DNA from: Jidongwangia harbinensis
GTDB lineage: Bacteria > Actinomycetota > Actinomycetes > Mycobacteriales > Micromonosporaceae
NCBI RefSeq assembly: GCF_020216025.1
Contig: NZ_JAIWNC010000001.1
Location: 533,584 to 597,583, forward strand
Direction of reading: 5' to 3'
DNA: 64,000 nt
Below, in pieces: positions 48,293-57,615 of the stretch; position 1 is the stretch's first letter; each line of letters opens with the position of its first letter. Both the position numbers and the translations under genes were made by a program. The notes beneath the pieces were generated by a model. That model was not told where the DNA came from and ran no database searches. It worked only from the letters and a program-made list of their open reading frames with translations.

Positions 48293-49282
48293 GTGGATGT
48301 CATGACCGTGTCCGGTCCCCTACGATCCGCCGTCGTCGTGAACCCGGTGAAGGTGCCCGACCTCGACGACCTGCGCCGCACCATCACCGACGCCCTTACC
48401 GCCCAGGGCTGGCCTGAGCCGATGTGGCTCGAGACCACCGTCGACGACCCCGGCGCCGGCCAGGCCACCCAGGCCGTCCGCGACGGCGCTGAGCTCGTCT
48501 TCGCCTGCGGCGGCGACGGCACGGTCATGGCCTGCGTGACCGCTCTGGCCGGCTCCGAGGTCGCCCTGGCCGTTCTGCCTGCCGGCACCGGCAACCTGCT
48601 GGCCGCCAACCTCGGGCTCTCCGGTGACCTGGCCACCGGCCTCGAGGTCGTGTTGCAGGGCGGACGCCGCCGCGTCGACGTGGGCGTCGTCGGGGAGCAG
48701 AGCTTCGCGGTGATGGCCGGCATGGGTTTCGACGCCCACATGCTCGATGCCACCAACGACACCGCCAAGAAACACATCGGCTGGCTCGCCTACGCCGCCG
48801 GCGCCGCGAAGCACCTCCGCGACCGCCCCATGCACCTGCGCATCACCCTGGACGACAAACCGGCCTTCACCCGCCGCCCGCGCACCGTCATCGTCGGCAA
48901 CGTCGGCCGGCTGCAGGGCGGGATGCGGCTGCTCAACGACGCCCAGCCCGACGACGGCCTGCTGGATGTCGCGATCCTCAGCCCGCGGACCCTACGGCAC
49001 TGGGCCGCTCTCGGCTGGGGTGTGCTGCGCCGCAAACAGCGCGTGCCGAGCATGGAGACCTACACCGCCACCCGTGTACAGATCAGCAGTCGACGGGCCC
49101 AGCCCCGCCAGCTCGACGGTGACCTCATCGAACCCGGCAAGGACCTGACGGTGACCGTACGGCCGGAGGCCCTGCTGCTCTGCGTACCGCAACCCGCGGC
49201 CGACCCCGACCTCGCCCGCGACGTCGGCACGGCCGCTCGCGACGCCCGCACGACACCGGAGAACGCGACCCGTCTCGTCTGA
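48293..49282 (+). CDS. Diacylglycerol kinase family lipid kinase
   Basis: This 329-residue protein has the DAGK catalytic fold: AVVVNPVKV at the N-terminus, FACGGDGTVMACVTAL with the GGDGT nucleotide motif near residue 70, and VLPAGTGNLLAANLGL. The C-terminal half has AGMGFDAHML and PDDGLLDVAIL. Relatives (YegS/DgkB/BmrU, sphingosine kinase-like) phosphorylate lipids with ATP. The GTG at 48293 starts just after the terminator region with a weak AAGGA upstream. The exact lipid substrate is unknown. Confidence 0.9.
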   Translation: MDVMTVSGPLRSAVVVNPVKVPDLDDLRRTITDALTAQGWPEPMWLETTVDDPGAGQATQAVRDGAELVFACGGDGTVMACVTALAGSEVALAVLPAGTGNLLAANLGLSGDLATGLEVVLQGGRRRVDVGVVGEQSFAVMAGMGFDAHMLDATNDTAKKHIGWLAYAAGAAKHLRDRPMHLRITLDDKPAFTRRPRTVIVGNVGRLQGGMRLLNDAQPDDGLLDVAILSPRTLRHWAALGWGVLRRKQRVPSMETYTATRVQISSRRAQPRQLDGDLIEPGKDLTVTVRPEALLLCVPQPAADPDLARDVGTAARDARTTPENATRLV

Positions 49283-49479
49283 TCTCCGCCGCACAGGGCC
49301 GTGCCGAGTCACGGTCGGCGACGTGATGACCCCTGGCGCAGACGTTCACCGTCGGACCCGGCACCCGTGAGGTCTCCGGTGGTGGTGAGGACCGGCACCA
49401 CGTCGACAAGTTTGGTGTTCGTGTCCTGACTGGCGCGTACCAGTACCGCGAACGCCTGATCGGCGCCCAGCCGATACTG

Positions 49480-49902
49480 TCAGAGGTCTCGACCGATACC
49501 TGAGAAGCAATCGCCTCCCACGGGCGCTCGCGCACGCTCGGCGGTTCCCTCGTGGACGGTCGCGATAGCGCCCATACCGGTGATCCGAAAAATGCGCATG
49601 ATCGTCGGTCCGGGCTGCCATAGAATGAGTTCGACGCCGCCGGGCAGGACGTGTCGGAGCCGTACGACGAAATTGGGCAGCGTAGAGCAAGCGAAGGTGA
49701 CCCCGGTGAGGTCAACCAGCACGCTGACCGGCTCTACCATGGTCAGCCAGTCGATAGTTCCGGACAGGACAGCCAACGCCGTCATGTCGATGTCACCGGC
49801 CAGGCAAATCTGCGCTTGGCGATCACCACCAGGGAGCATGCGGTAGGTGACCGACGCACCGTCGTCGGAATCCATGGAATTGTCAGCGGCGTGGATGGCC
49901 AT
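49480..49902 (-). CDS. STAS-domain anti-anti-sigma factor-like protein
   Basis: A 140-residue protein with a STAS domain at about 30-115: ICLAGDIDMTALAVL, VSVLVDLTGVTFACSTLPN and RHVLPGGVELILWQPGP. The Ser/Thr in ACST corresponds to the phosphorylation site of SpoIIAA/RsbV. The tail beyond 115 is extra. It could be a target of the SpoIIE phosphatase at 41.3-42.6 kb within a partner-switching pathway (inference); no anti-sigma kinase gene is visible in the window. Confidence 0.82.
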   Translation of the reverse strand: MAIHAADNSMDSDDGASVTYRMLPGGDRQAQICLAGDIDMTALAVLSGTIDWLTMVEPVSVLVDLTGVTFACSTLPNFVVRLRHVLPGGVELILWQPGPTIMRIFRITGMGAIATVHEGTAERARAPVGGDCFSGIGRDL

Positions 49903-50204
49903 GGTCCCGCCTTAGGTGGCGTACACATGCCGGGTCCGGGGCAACGACCCATCGGCAGGGCCGCCCTGTCAGACTACTCTGGTCCGGCCAGGCGCAACCG
50001 GTCCTCACGTGGTCCACAAATCTCAACCCGTCAGGGCGAGTAAGCTGTCACCAGGATCGGATCATCCTTTCCAGCTGCCCTGGCCCCTTGGCGGTTACTT
50101 CATCCGCCGTAGAGGTGCAGCCGTGCCGGTTTCCCATTCTCCCATATTCCGCACCGTGATGTCGGGCCGGCGCGTTCTGCCGCTGCCCCGCCGAGGCTCC
50201 CGTC

Positions 50205-50909
50205 GTGCGTGACCGCGCCTCCGTCATAAGGGACCTTATCGCAGCGCAGCCCGGTCAATCCCACACCACCACCGACTACCTTCAGCGCGTCTGCCGGACA
50301 GCGGCTGAGACGTTGTCAGCGTCCGGGACCGGGATCAGCGTGCTGACCGACGACGGTGTACGCGGGGTCTGCGCGGCTTCCGACCCACACTGTGAGCAGA
50401 TCGAGGAACTCCAGTTCGTCCTCGGCGAAGGCCCGTGCATCGATGCGTTCGAAGCCCGCCGCCCGGTCCTGATCCCCGATCTCACCGATGGTTCGGCTGC
50501 CCGCTGGCCGATGTACGGCCCGGCCGCTCACGCCGGCGGCTTCTGCGCCGTCTTCGCGTTCCCGCTCCAGATGGGCGCCGCCCGACTCGGGGCCCTTGAC
50601 GTTCTCCGGGATCACCCTGGGCCACTGTCGGATGAACAGCTCAGCGACGCGATGGTCTTCGCCGACATCACCATGGAAGCTCTGCTCGACCAGCACGAGG
50701 CCAGCAGTGGTGCCGGGGTTGCCGACGAGATCGAGCACCGGGCGGAGATCTTCCAGGCCCAGGGCATGGTGATGGTGCAGATCGGAGGGACGATAGGTGA
50801 GGCCATGGCCAGGATGCGCGCGCACGCCTACGCCGAGAACCGCGGTATGGGCGAGATCGCCCGCGACGTCCTGAACCGCAAGCTTCAGTTCAGCCGGGAT
50901 CACCCATGA
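50205..50909 (+). CDS. GAF-ANTAR regulator 1
   Basis: A 234-residue protein with a GAF sensor (about 15-165: GISVLTDDG, FVLGEGPCIDAFEARRPVLI, FAFPLQMGAARLGALDVL). An ANTAR RNA-binding domain follows (about 178-232: IFQAQGMVMVQIGG, AMARMRAHAYAENRGM). ANTAR proteins bind paired hairpins in nascent RNA and prevent termination. The GTG at 50205 is used; the SD is weak. A second GAF-ANTAR gene follows 37 bases later in the same direction. Confidence 0.9.
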   Translation: MRDRASVIRDLIAAQPGQSHTTTDYLQRVCRTAAETLSASGTGISVLTDDGVRGVCAASDPHCEQIEELQFVLGEGPCIDAFEARRPVLIPDLTDGSAARWPMYGPAAHAGGFCAVFAFPLQMGAARLGALDVLRDHPGPLSDEQLSDAMVFADITMEALLDQHEASSGAGVADEIEHRAEIFQAQGMVMVQIGGTIGEAMARMRAHAYAENRGMGEIARDVLNRKLQFSRDHP

Positions 50910-50946
50910 TCTCGGCAGATCCACGCATCGATGCCGGGAGGCAGGC

Positions 50947-51672
50947 ATGACCACCGTTTCCGCCGAACGGCTCGCGACAACCTTTGTCGAGTTCGCAGAC
51001 ACCCTGGTCGACGAGTTCGACCTGATCGACTTCCTGCACATGCTGACCGACCGGACCGCCGAGCTGGTCGGTGCAGCCGCCGTCGGCCTGGTCCTGGCCG
51101 ACAAGGACGGTCGTCTCGAGTTCATGGCGGCCTCCAGCGAGAACGCCAAACTTCTCGAACTGTTTCAACTGCAGACCCACGAAGGACCGTGCCAGGAGGC
51201 ATTCCGCACCGGGGATCCCGTGATTAACGTCAACCTGGGCGAAGCCACCTCCCGCTGGCCCCGCTTCGCTCCCCGCGCCACCGCCACCGGATTCCACTCC
51301 GTGCACGCCTTTCCCCTGCGACTCCGGAGCCAGACCATCGGCGCCTTGAACGTCTTCGGCGACACCACCGGCGGCGACTTCGACGGTGCCGACGTTCCGA
51401 TCGTGCAGGCTCTCGCCGATGTCGCCGCGATCGCGTTGTTGCAGGAACGCGCCATCCACCGCGGCGAAGTCCTGACCGAACAACTCCAAGGCGCTCTGAA
51501 CAGCCGCATCGTCATCGAACAAGCCAAAGGCGCCATCGCCCAGGTTCACCAGATCAGTGTCGATGAGGCGTTCATCCGCATCCGCACCTACGCCCGGGGC
51601 AACAACAAGAAGCTCACCGACGTCGCCCACTCCATCGTCGCCGGCCAGTACATCCTCCCCGAACCCAGCTGA
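50947..51672 (+). CDS. GAF-ANTAR regulator 2
   Basis: A 241-residue protein with the same layout as its neighbour: a GAF domain (LVGAAAVGLVLADKDG, LFQLQTHEGPCQEAFRTGDP, FHSVHAFPLRLRSQTIGALN) and a C-terminal ANTAR domain (IVIEQAKGAIAQVHQISVDE, AFIRIRTYARGNNKKLTDVA). GGAGGCA lies just before the ATG. It probably acts with regulator 1 as an RNA-binding antiterminator, perhaps as a heterodimer (inference). Confidence 0.92.
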   Translation: MTTVSAERLATTFVEFADTLVDEFDLIDFLHMLTDRTAELVGAAAVGLVLADKDGRLEFMAASSENAKLLELFQLQTHEGPCQEAFRTGDPVINVNLGEATSRWPRFAPRATATGFHSVHAFPLRLRSQTIGALNVFGDTTGGDFDGADVPIVQALADVAAIALLQERAIHRGEVLTEQLQGALNSRIVIEQAKGAIAQVHQISVDEAFIRIRTYARGNNKKLTDVAHSIVAGQYILPEPS

Positions 51673-52441
51673 CCGGGCGTTGAGTAGCGTGGGCGGGAGC
51701 GAACGCGGTTCGACGAAGACAGAGCGTGCGCGATGACGACGGGCCGGATCCGCTTCCGAGCGGGAGCTGACGGCCGAACTCGACGCCGGCACACTGCTCG
51801 ATCGCACCGGCTGTCTGCGGGAGCCGATCCACCGGCTGGTTGGTGTGCAGACATACGGTGCGCTGGTGGCGGTGCGGGCCGGAGCCGCAAGATGGTGAGT
51901 GCCACCCGGCCGCGGTGTTCGAGTTGTCCGTCGATGAGCCGATCGGCGCTCCACTGGCCCTCCTGCCGGGCAACGAGCGCTGCACGGCGGTGTTGGAGCT
52001 GACCGATGACAGCGCCGTGACCCCCGAAACGGTGCGCGTCATGCGTGACAAGCGGGAGTTCACCTGACGGTACGAATGGCCGGTGATCGTGGTTCGAGCC
52101 GGCCGAAGCCGGCGGCCCGTTGTCGTGCTCCCTCCTATGCCCCGTCCGGTGGGCGCTGACCCCGTCGGGCAGGTCCTGCCAGCGCGCCGGCATGCCGCTG
52201 GACCTGGCGTTGTCAGTGTTACGAACAGTGATGCCGTCTGCGGACACCGCCGTCACCGAGATGCTCGATGCCACCGACGGCGACCTGCGCCGGACCCAGG
52301 ACTTCACCGGGCAGCCGGTCCGCGGACCAACTGGCGCTACGAAGCAGGAGCCGAGATCGGCTTCGGCACCCTTGACCGGGTCACAAGTACGGCGGTCACA
52401 CGCAGGGGTGACATGTGGGGTTGTCGCGATGTTGTCGCAGC
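51673..52441. other. 769 bases without a recognisable gene
   Basis: Several short frames occur, including one at about 51905-52067 reading VFELSVDEPIGAPLALLPG and one at about 52190-52310 reading MPLDLALSVLRTVMPSAD. Neither has a convincing SD, full domain or neighbour context. They may be decayed genes at the edge of the integrated element. Confidence 0.4.
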
Positions 52442-52472
52442 CGGTAGAGGCGACAGATATTCGCCTCTACCG
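52442..52472. repeat. Perfect 12-base inverted repeat before integrase relic
   Basis: CGGTAGAGGCGA and TCGCCTCTACCG are exact complements with a 7-base loop. No T run follows, so it is not a typical terminator. It lies 9 bases before the integrase relic and could be a regulatory or recombination site of the former element. Confidence 0.65.
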
Positions 52473-52480
52473 ACGATGAC

Positions 52481-52735
52481 GTGATGAGGCCGAATCCGCA
52501 TCGTGGCCGGGTCTACCGCTGCTGCGCCTGCCGTGACAGCGACGGCCGGCAACTCGGTGCCCGCTGCCCGAAGCTTCTCAACGCACGGCACCGCACCTGC
52601 GCTCTCGCCGTCGACCTGCCGAGCCTGGAATCGCCGGACTATGCGCCGCCCGGGATGCTGCCGACGGTGGCGTCAGTGCCGCCTGCGGGGCGCTGGACGC
52701 CGCCGACGCCAGAGCGGGCCTGAACGGGCGTAGGT
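52481..52735 (+). pseudogene. Tyrosine integrase relic, N-terminal arm-binding domain
   Basis: The frame reads HRGRVYRCCACRDSDGRQLG, then ARCPKLLNARH and LAVDLPSLE. This is the Cys-bearing N-terminal domain of pSAM2-like actinobacterial integrases. A shift then gives NRRTMRR, which corresponds to the next conserved block. The catalytic domain is missing. A tRNA fragment that looks like the attachment site lies about 90 bases downstream. Confidence 0.72.
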
Positions 52736-52827
52736 TGCGTGCAGGCCCGCCACAGCGAGGCGACAACAACGCCCCTCGACGATCGCAGGGGATATGCCTC
52801 CCACGGCGTATCCCTTGGTCACACCCG

Positions 52828-52872
52828 GTCGGGCTGACAGGACTTGAACCTGCCACCCCCTGACCCCCAGAC
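52828..52872 (-). repeat. 3' fragment of tRNA-Pro(GGG), probable att site
   Basis: Read on the minus strand, the sequence runs from the CTGGGGG anticodon loop through the variable region, the T arm (CAGGTTCAAGTCCTG) and the acceptor strand TCAGCCCGACC. The 5' half of a tRNA is absent upstream. A 3' tRNA segment next to an integrase relic is the expected attachment duplicate of an integrative element. Confidence 0.65.
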
Positions 52873-53274
52873 AATTCGGTTAAGCAGTGTGCCAGTAGAT
52901 GCTTTAATGTACGCAGAATCGGACAGAACGACATGTCTATGCTGTCCGATTTCAACTAATCCTCGAGAGGTGATCACCGCCGCGACCAGGCGTGTGACGA
53001 CGGCCAATCAAGCGCGGCTGCTGCCATTCAATACGCGAGCCATTTGGCGGCGATGAGTGAGGTATTTACGGTGCGCCGACACAGGTGTCGTATGCCAGGA
53101 TTGGTGAGCGCATTGCGATTTAGTTAGGGACCGCTTGAAAGCCTACGAGAAACGCACCTCTCCCCCGGCGCCAGGGGCACGCGGATCAGAATCGCATCAC
53201 CTCGCTCACAGCGTACATCTATTCGAGCTTCCCAAGTCTGGCGCCGCACAAGCGTTGAATCCGGAGGCAGAGGG
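52873..53274. other. Lower-GC stretch with an inverted repeat, no gene
   Basis: This region is noticeably more AT-rich than the rest of the window. AATCGGACAG (52917-52926) and CTGTCCGATT (52942-52951) form a 10-base inverted repeat around a 15-base loop that itself contains GACATGTC. No coding frame is convincing. It is probably foreign DNA beside the attachment site. Confidence 0.5.
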
Positions 53275-53690
53275 TCAGGTCCAGCGTCGCTCTGACACTC
53301 CTGCCTCGGTCAGAATTTCGTACAGATCGGCGATCTTTAAAGTTCGGTTGGTCGTGGTGGTAAAGATTAGTCGGTGGTCCGCTCTGAAGAGTCCGACGAA
53401 GAAGGCCGCGGTGGAGCCGTCGGGGTCGTAACGGTGCGCCCACCACTGATCGTCGTCGGGCCGAGGAAGATGACCGTGTGGTACTCCAGGCCTTTGCTTC
53501 GGTGGATGGTCAGGAGGGTCACCGCGCCGGCGTACTCGAACTCTTCAAATGCCTAAGCCCCTGTCGTTTCCGTTGCGGTCACGGCTGCGAGGCGGGCCTG
53601 GAAAGCCTCGAGGATCATGCTCAGCGGCTTCGCCTCGGCCGGCATCGCGGACGTAGGCGCGGAGGTCGTCGGTCCGCCCGCCCATCTCGG
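53275..53690 (-). pseudogene. UvrD/Rep-family helicase relic, C-terminal motifs
   Basis: On the minus strand one frame reads FEEFEYAGAVTLLTIHRSKG and then LEYHTVIFLG, the motif V region of UvrD-type helicases. A shifted frame continues DDDQWWAHRYDPDGSTAAFF and LIFTTTTNRTLKIADLYEIL before a stop at 53277-53275. Upstream, LRAYVRD and MILEAFQARLAAV may be its preceding segment. Frameshifts and an in-frame stop show it is dead. Confidence 0.7.
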
Positions 53691-54144
53691 CCGGACCCGA
53701 CGACCGCCGCGTCCGAACGCCGCCCGTAGAGAACGCCGCCCGTAGAGGCGGTAACCGGTCCCTCGGGCTTCCTGCTCGGGCGACGTCATCAACGAATCCT
53801 GCGCCTCAGGCGGCACGCCTGAGTCGCACTCGCGACACTGTGCGGTCTTGCCGCCCGATGCCATCTGCGGCGCCCCGCCCGGTCCACCGGGGTTCCACGA
53901 GCCTGCCCCGCGACGTCTGGCCAGGTCGGCAGTCGGCCATGGTGGCATGATGAAGCCGAGCCTCGCGCCGGTCGATCCGCCGATCTCGATCATTGGACCA
54001 AGGTCGGGCCCGGGCTTTCCGGTCGGTTGACGGACATGCCGGGACAGTGCGGATTGGTAGAGTCGCCGCGGCCGGCACGTATCGGGGGGACTGTCGGCCG
54101 AGCATCTCGCGTCTCCCCACCGTGGACAGTCCGGGAGGATCGGG
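53691..54144. other. No recognisable gene; upstream region of the trypsin-fold gene
   Basis: Frames here are open because of GC bias and carry no domain that I recognise. The promoter of the secreted trypsin-fold gene should lie in the right part. Its GGGAGG is at 54133-54138. Confidence 0.35.
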
Positions 54145-55575
54145 ATGGCAGCAAGACGGGTGCGGGCGGCTGGCGCGTTGGTCGTCATGCTCGCGGCGGG
54201 CCTGTTCGGGCCGAGCGCGGCCCAGGCGGTGTCGGGTGGAAACCCGGTCGCGGAGGGCCGTTATGGCTTCGCGGTGAAGGTGGAGAGCACGGCGCGAAGT
54301 TGTTCCGGAGCGTTGGTGGATCCGCAGTGGGTGCTGACCGCGGCGAGCTGCTTTCCGGAGAACATCGCGAACGGGCAGACCGCCCCGAGCGGCGCACCTA
54401 AGGTCGCGTTCACCGCCATCGTGGGCCGGACGAACCTGTCCACGAGTGCCGGCCACCAGGTCGCCGTGGTTGATCTGGTCGGCCGGTCGGACCGCAACGT
54501 CGTCCTGGCCAAGCTGGCGACCCGGGTCACCGACATCGCGCCGGTTCCGATCGCGACCGCTCCACCCGCGACCGGCGAGGTAGTGCGCGTCGCCGGCTAC
54601 GGCCGCACCGCCACCGAATGGGTGCCGGGCCTGCTGCACACCGGACAGTTCACCGTCGACGCCGTCCACCCGGCCGGCCTGGACGTCACCGGCCAGGGCA
54701 CGGCGGCGATCTGCAAGGGCGACGCCGGTGGACCAGCCTTCCGCGAGACCGACAACCGGGTCGAGCTGGTCGCGATCAACGACCGATCCTGGCAGGGCGG
54801 CTGCTATCGAGAAGACGAAACCCGGCGCGGCGCCACCCAGTCGCGCCTCGACGACCTCACCGGATGGGTCACCGAGACGACCCGGTTCCGCGGCGTCGCC
54901 GCCTTCTACGACTACGGCGGCGCCCGGACGGGTTTGTGGCTGTTCGACGACGTGGCCGGCCCGGGCAGCGCGACGCCCCGCAAGCCCTGGGAGTCCGGCA
55001 CCGGCCAGTGGGACTTCGCCCGCACCAAACCGATGTCCGGCGACTTCACCGGAGACGGCCGGCTCGACATCGCCGCGTTGTACGACAACGGCGGTGACAC
55101 CACCGCGCTGTGGCTGTTCGAGAACGTCGGCGCCCCCACCCCGCCGGAGCCGCGGAAGGTGTGGCAGTCCGGCGCCGGCAACTGGACCTTCGACAGAACC
55201 ACACCGCTCGCCGGTGACTTCGACGGGAACGGCACAGCCGACATCGCCGCGATGTACCACTACGGCAACGGACACGTCAGGGTGTTTCTGTTCGACCACG
55301 TCGCCACCCCCAGCGAACCGCACAACCGCATCACCTGGGACTCCGGCCCCGGAGCCTGGGATCCCGCCCGCGCCAAACCCGTCACCGGCGACTTCGACAA
55401 CGACGGCAGAACCGACATCGCCGCCCTCTACAACTACGACAACGCCACCACCGGACTCTGGCTCTTCGACCGCGTCGCCGCCGGCGGCACCCCCTTCAAC
55501 CGACAGGTCTGGGGCTCCGGCGCCGGCAACTGGGCCTTCGACAGAACCACACCCGTCCCCGGACCCGGGGCCTGA
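54145..55575 (+). CDS. Secreted trypsin-fold pseudoprotease with FG-GAP-like repeats
   Basis: A 476-residue secreted protein. The signal peptide spans residues 1-28 (AAQA cleavage), and GGGAGG six bases upstream fixes the start. Residues 30-245 have an S1 trypsin fold, but the triad is lost: the His of TAAHC is Ser68 (TAASC), the Asp appears to be Asn118 (NVVLAKL), and the Ser of GDSGGP is Ala194 (GDAGGP). Residues 250-476 carry four to five repeats of about 50 residues with GDFDGNGTADIAALY-like cores, as in FG-GAP/VCBS beta-propeller blades with Ca-binding Asp. It is probably a binding protein outside the cell, not a protease. The gene itself is intact, unlike its surroundings. Confidence 0.85.
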   Translation: MAARRVRAAGALVVMLAAGLFGPSAAQAVSGGNPVAEGRYGFAVKVESTARSCSGALVDPQWVLTAASCFPENIANGQTAPSGAPKVAFTAIVGRTNLSTSAGHQVAVVDLVGRSDRNVVLAKLATRVTDIAPVPIATAPPATGEVVRVAGYGRTATEWVPGLLHTGQFTVDAVHPAGLDVTGQGTAAICKGDAGGPAFRETDNRVELVAINDRSWQGGCYREDETRRGATQSRLDDLTGWVTETTRFRGVAAFYDYGGARTGLWLFDDVAGPGSATPRKPWESGTGQWDFARTKPMSGDFTGDGRLDIAALYDNGGDTTALWLFENVGAPTPPEPRKVWQSGAGNWTFDRTTPLAGDFDGNGTADIAAMYHYGNGHVRVFLFDHVATPSEPHNRITWDSGPGAWDPARAKPVTGDFDNDGRTDIAALYNYDNATTGLWLFDRVAAGGTPFNRQVWGSGAGNWAFDRTTPVPGPGA

Positions 55576-55712
55576 GGTAGCAGCGGATGCTCCGGCCGGG
55601 AAGCCCGTGCCGGCCGGAGCGGCCACCGCGCCCCACAGCCGATCGACCGCGAATTCGGCCTGTACCGCGCCAATACCGTTTCATGAGTTGTGAACTGGGC
55701 TATGCGGGTCGA

Positions 55713-56598
55713 TCAAGCGGCCCGTCTGCACTCGTTGATCACGCCGCCCTGAACCCGTCGTCGCCGGATTGGCCGGTCGCGACCACGACGTCGGGGTCGA
55801 AGTTGGGTGGATGCTGGTCCAAGCTCTGGTGTGGCCGGTGCCGGTTGAAGTGATCCTGGTAGTCGGCGTAGCACCGTTCGGGCGTGGTGTTCGCTGTAGA
55901 TCAGGGCCTGGTCGGTGCACTCGGCCCGGACGCTGCGCACGAAGCGTTCCGCGAACGTGTTCGCCTGAGGCGTCCTTGCCGGGGTCGTCACCACGTCGAT
56001 GCCTTCGCTGGCGAGCACGGCGTCGAAGGTGGCTGTGAACTTGGTGTCACGGTCGCGGATCAGGAACCGGAACCGGGTCGCTCTCTCGCCGAGATCCGCG
56101 GCCAAGTTGCGGGCCTGCTGGGTGGTCCACGCCGCGGTCGGGTGGGCGGTGACACCCAGGATGTGCACCCGTCGGGTTGCGATCTCCATGACGAACAGGA
56201 CGTAAAGGCGTCGCAGCATGACAGTGTCGACGTGGAAGAAATCGGTCGCCAGCAGCCCGCATGCCTGCGCCCGCAGGAATGCCCGCCAGCTGGTGTCGAA
56301 CTCGCGCGGGGCCGGACCGACCCGGGAGCCGGTCACGATACAGCGGATGGTGCCGGCGCCGATGCGGCGGCCGAGGTCGACGAGTTCGCCTTGGATGCGC
56401 CGGTGTCCCCAGCGTGGGTTCTCCGGGCCAGCCGCAACACCAGGTCATGAAGATCGTCGCTGATGCGTGGCGGCGCAGCACTGCTACCTCGTGCCGTAGG
56501 ACTAGCAGCTCCGCGATCATCGCGGACTCGCCGCGGGCGGCCTGCGGCAGCCAGCTGAACATCCGCACCATGCTCAGATACACAAACCGAACCACCAT
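55713..56598 (-). pseudogene. Integrase-core (rve) transposase, frameshifted
   Basis: From the ATG at 56598 one frame gives [16 protein letters not shown] and [19 protein letters not shown]. Another frame carries the DDE core: [37 protein letters not shown] and [18 protein letters not shown]. The tail [11 protein letters not shown] ends at 55713, while [20 protein letters not shown] lies in a third frame. At least two frameshifts and a deletion inactivate it. It resembles the IS3/IS481-like integrase-core transposases common in actinobacteria. I did not find clear terminal repeats. Confidence 0.8.
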
Positions 56599-56654
56599 CC
56601 GGCTACCCTGCGGCACCACCTCAAAGCCCCAGCTCACACCGCGTGCGACAGGTT

Positions 56655-56762
56655 CTGGCACGGCACACGATTCACCGCTCACAGGGCTCGGAGTACCCGG
56701 CGGTGGTCATCCCGATCACTACCAGCGCCTGGATGATGCTGCAACGCAACCTGCTTTACCCG
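56655..56762 (+). pseudogene. RecD-like helicase relic, motif V/VI piece
   Basis: The frame reads [20 protein letters not shown] and then [11 protein letters not shown], a close match to the C-terminal motifs of RecD2-like superfamily 1 helicases. Similarity stops where VTRA should follow. Only about 35 residues remain. Confidence 0.7.
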
Positions 56763-56775
56763 GACGATCACCGGG

Positions 56776-57555
56776 TTACGAGACATCCCTTAGCCGGGCC
56801 TTGTCCGGCGAGCGCGTGGTCAGGTGACCGGCGACCAGCGCCATCAGGGCGTTGAGGCCAAGATAGATCAGTGCCACCGGCAGCGAATCCAGCGGCACCA
56901 ACACGATCGACATGTTGAAGGTGAGATGCACGAGCACGGCCGCCGGCACCCCGCCGCGCAGCCGCTCGGTGACGTACAGCATGCCCACCGACTGCAGCAC
57001 CACGATCGTGAAGAAGCCGAGCCCCTCGACCGTGAACAGCCCCATGTCGTGCTGTCTGGTGCCGACCAGGAGGAACAGCGGCACGTGCCAGAGGCCCCAG
57101 ATCGGGCCGAGGACGAACGGGGTAACCCCGGCCGACAACCTGCGGCGCAGCAGCGGCTGAAGATATCCGCGCCAGCCGAACTCCTCGGCCAGCGGACCGG
57201 TGATGAGCGCGAGCCCGACGTACGGCAACCAGCCGCCGGTCTCGGCCGCCGCACCGGCGAACAGGCCCAGATCCAGCCCCGAACTGCCGGCCAGCGGTGC
57301 CAGCGCCGCAGCGCCGACGGCGGGCGCGAGCCCGACCAGCAGCGCGGCCGGCAGCCAGCGCGGTGTGGCGGCCAGCCTGGCCTGCCGGGTGCCGGGGCGC
57401 CCGGTGAGGGCGAGCAGCCCGGCGACGAGGCTCGGGCCGCACGCGGCGATCGTGAAGAGGACGGTGAAGAGCGGCTCGGAGGTGTCACCGGCCAGGAGAC
57501 AGACACCCCAGAGGCCCCAGCTGAATCCGAACGTGCAGGCCAGGAAACGGAGCAT
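56776..57555 (-). CDS. CPBP-family intramembrane metalloprotease
   Basis: The protein has 259 residues from the ATG at 57555; a GTG at 57594 would add 13. It has about seven membrane helices and the three CPBP (Abi) motifs: [19 protein letters not shown] and VLVHLTFN. These hold the Glu and His residues of the active site. Relatives cleave membrane proteins or protect against bacteriocins. It lies 60 bases downstream of the two-component genes on the same strand and may be cotranscribed with them. Confidence 0.9.
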   Translation of the reverse strand: MLRFLACTFGFSWGLWGVCLLAGDTSEPLFTVLFTIAACGPSLVAGLLALTGRPGTRQARLAATPRWLPAALLVGLAPAVGAAALAPLAGSSGLDLGLFAGAAAETGGWLPYVGLALITGPLAEEFGWRGYLQPLLRRRLSAGVTPFVLGPIWGLWHVPLFLLVGTRQHDMGLFTVEGLGFFTIVVLQSVGMLYVTERLRGGVPAAVLVHLTFNMSIVLVPLDSLPVALIYLGLNALMALVAGHLTTRSPDKARLRDVS

Positions 57556-57615
57556 GCCGACAGCTTTCCGGTCGGACAACCCCTCGCGGATCACCGGCGT
57601 GAGTGATCTGTCGCC

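Noticed and set aside
51840..52480. Short frames that might be small genes next to the GAF-ANTAR pair
   Set aside because: No SD, no domain and overlapping alternatives on both strands; described only as unassigned sequence.
52828..52872. A functional tRNA-Pro gene
   Set aside because: Only the 3' half is present. The acceptor 5' strand, D arm and 5' anticodon stem are missing, so it is reported as an attachment-site fragment.
53806..55626. Minus-strand frame of about 600 codons opposite the secreted trypsin-fold gene
   Set aside because: It is Val/Gly-rich and repetitive because it mirrors the repeat blades on the plus strand, and it has no recognised domain.
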